Source of the DNA: Alphaproteobacteria bacterium
GTDB lineage: Bacteria > Pseudomonadota > Alphaproteobacteria > Rhizobiales > JAJFHC01
Reading direction: 5' to 3'
DNA: 64,000 nt
Assembly (NCBI GenBank): GCA_021775805.1
Contig: JAJFHD010000142.1
Span: 32,816 to 96,815 of the forward strand
This document shows positions 63,677-64,000 of the stretch, piece by piece. Numbering within the stretch: position 1 is the stretch's first letter; each line of letters begins with the position of its first letter. A program made the translations under genes and the position numbers. The notes under the pieces are model-generated. The model saw only the letters and a list, made by a program, of their open reading frames with translations. It had not been told where the DNA came from and made no database searches.

Positions 63677-63754
63677 CACACGGTGGGTTGTACCGGATCC
63701 CATCGCTACTCTATAATAGTTTCATCTGAAACCGTTTGAAGTCGGGCACTGTCC

Positions 63755-64000
63755 ATGCCAAGCGAACCGGCGATACCGCTGCAGCTGGAGAATTTTCTGC
63801 CCTACCGCCTTAACGTCCTGGCCTCCAGGGTCAGCAAGACTCTGGCACGGCGGTATGAACAGACCTACGACCTTACGATACCCGAGTGGCGAGTCATGGC
63901 GACTCTGGGTCAATTCGGCGAGAAGACCGCAAAGGACATCGCCGCCCACTCGGAAATGGACAAGATCAAGGTCAGCCGCGCGGTCCAGCGGCTTTCCAAG
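63755..64000 (+). CDS. MarR family transcriptional regulator (3' truncated by window)
   Basis: From ATG 63755 the frame runs open to the window edge (82 codons). It reads LENFLPYRLNVLASRVSKTLARRYE, then LTIPEWRVMATLGQFGEKTAKDIAAHSEMDKIKVSRAVQRL, the first helices and recognition helix of a MarR protein. It follows the P450 gene by 78 bp on the same strand. The remainder lies outside the window. Confidence 0.85.
   Translation, partial: MPSEPAIPLQLENFLPYRLNVLASRVSKTLARRYEQTYDLTIPEWRVMATLGQFGEKTAKDIAAHSEMDKIKVSRAVQRLSK

Noticed and set aside
1..64000. CRISPR arrays, rRNA genes, intact insertion sequences or prophage modules
   Set aside because: No regularly spaced direct repeats, rRNA-like stretches, transposases, integrases or phage structural genes were seen on either strand.

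Overview
The window looks like an alphaproteobacterial chromosome, probably order Hyphomicrobiales (Rhizobiales). This is inferred from gene order and protein character; no database search was possible. Two blocks support it: trkH-hfq-hflX-mazG at the left edge, and rlpA / D-Ala-D-Ala carboxypeptidase / tmk / holB / metG / tatD / MBL hydrolase at 9.2-16.6 kb. Both are conserved housekeeping arrangements in that group. The DNA is GC-rich and densely coded, with many 4-8 bp start/stop overlaps.

Layout. 0-4.2 kb: K+ uptake, RNA chaperone, ribosome-associated GTPase and MazG, with hflX and mazG converging on one hairpin. 4.3-9 kb: a DUF4153 membrane protein, a GNAT-type acyltransferase and small unknown genes. 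9.2-16.6 kb: the housekeeping cluster on the minus strand. 16.7-23.3 kb: metabolic singletons (MmgE/PrpD, PAP2, DUF4833, Asp/Glu racemase, MBL hydrolase, an M24-fold hydrolase lacking most metal ligands). 23.5-27 kb: an ankyrin/peptidoglycan-binding/DUF4189 protein overlapping an unknown secreted protein, then a decayed EamA transporter gene. 27.2-30.6 kb: small proteins, DUF899, RraA and an enolase-superfamily enzyme. A tRNA-Ser(UGA) at 30.8 kb is followed by a visibly AT-richer stretch (31-33.6 kb) with a lysin-like amidase and a secreted metallophosphoesterase.

33.7-44.8 kb is catabolic. A polyamine-type ABC transporter (ATPase, binding protein, two permeases) and a DUF1194 protein are followed by a Rieske oxygenase, a D-2-hydroxyacid dehydrogenase, a clear creatinase and a FAD-linked oxidase. 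A 269-bp MITE-like element with 30-bp terminal inverted repeats separates the two halves, and its left end supplies the DUF1194 stop codon. 45-49.2 kb carries the most interesting pair: a Slam-like (type XI secretion) TPR/beta-barrel protein and, 2 bp downstream, a 929-residue exported protein with an N-terminal FecR domain and a C-terminal TbpB-like barrel. 49.2-53.4 kb: a MaoC-like hydratase, a desaturase with a divergent XRE regulator, and typA.

53.7-64 kb: a remnant of a glycine-betaine permease gene (proW-type), then a long minus-strand unit: MarR regulator, NicX-like ring-cleaving dioxygenase, NicD-like hydrolase, acyl-CoA dehydrogenase, acyl-CoA ligase and a three-gene TRAP transporter. 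A cytochrome P450 is divergent from the MarR gene, and a second MarR gene runs off the right edge. This resembles a catabolic island for an N-heterocyclic or related acid, but the hydroxylase and amidase of the known nicotinate and picolinate pathways are missing from the window.
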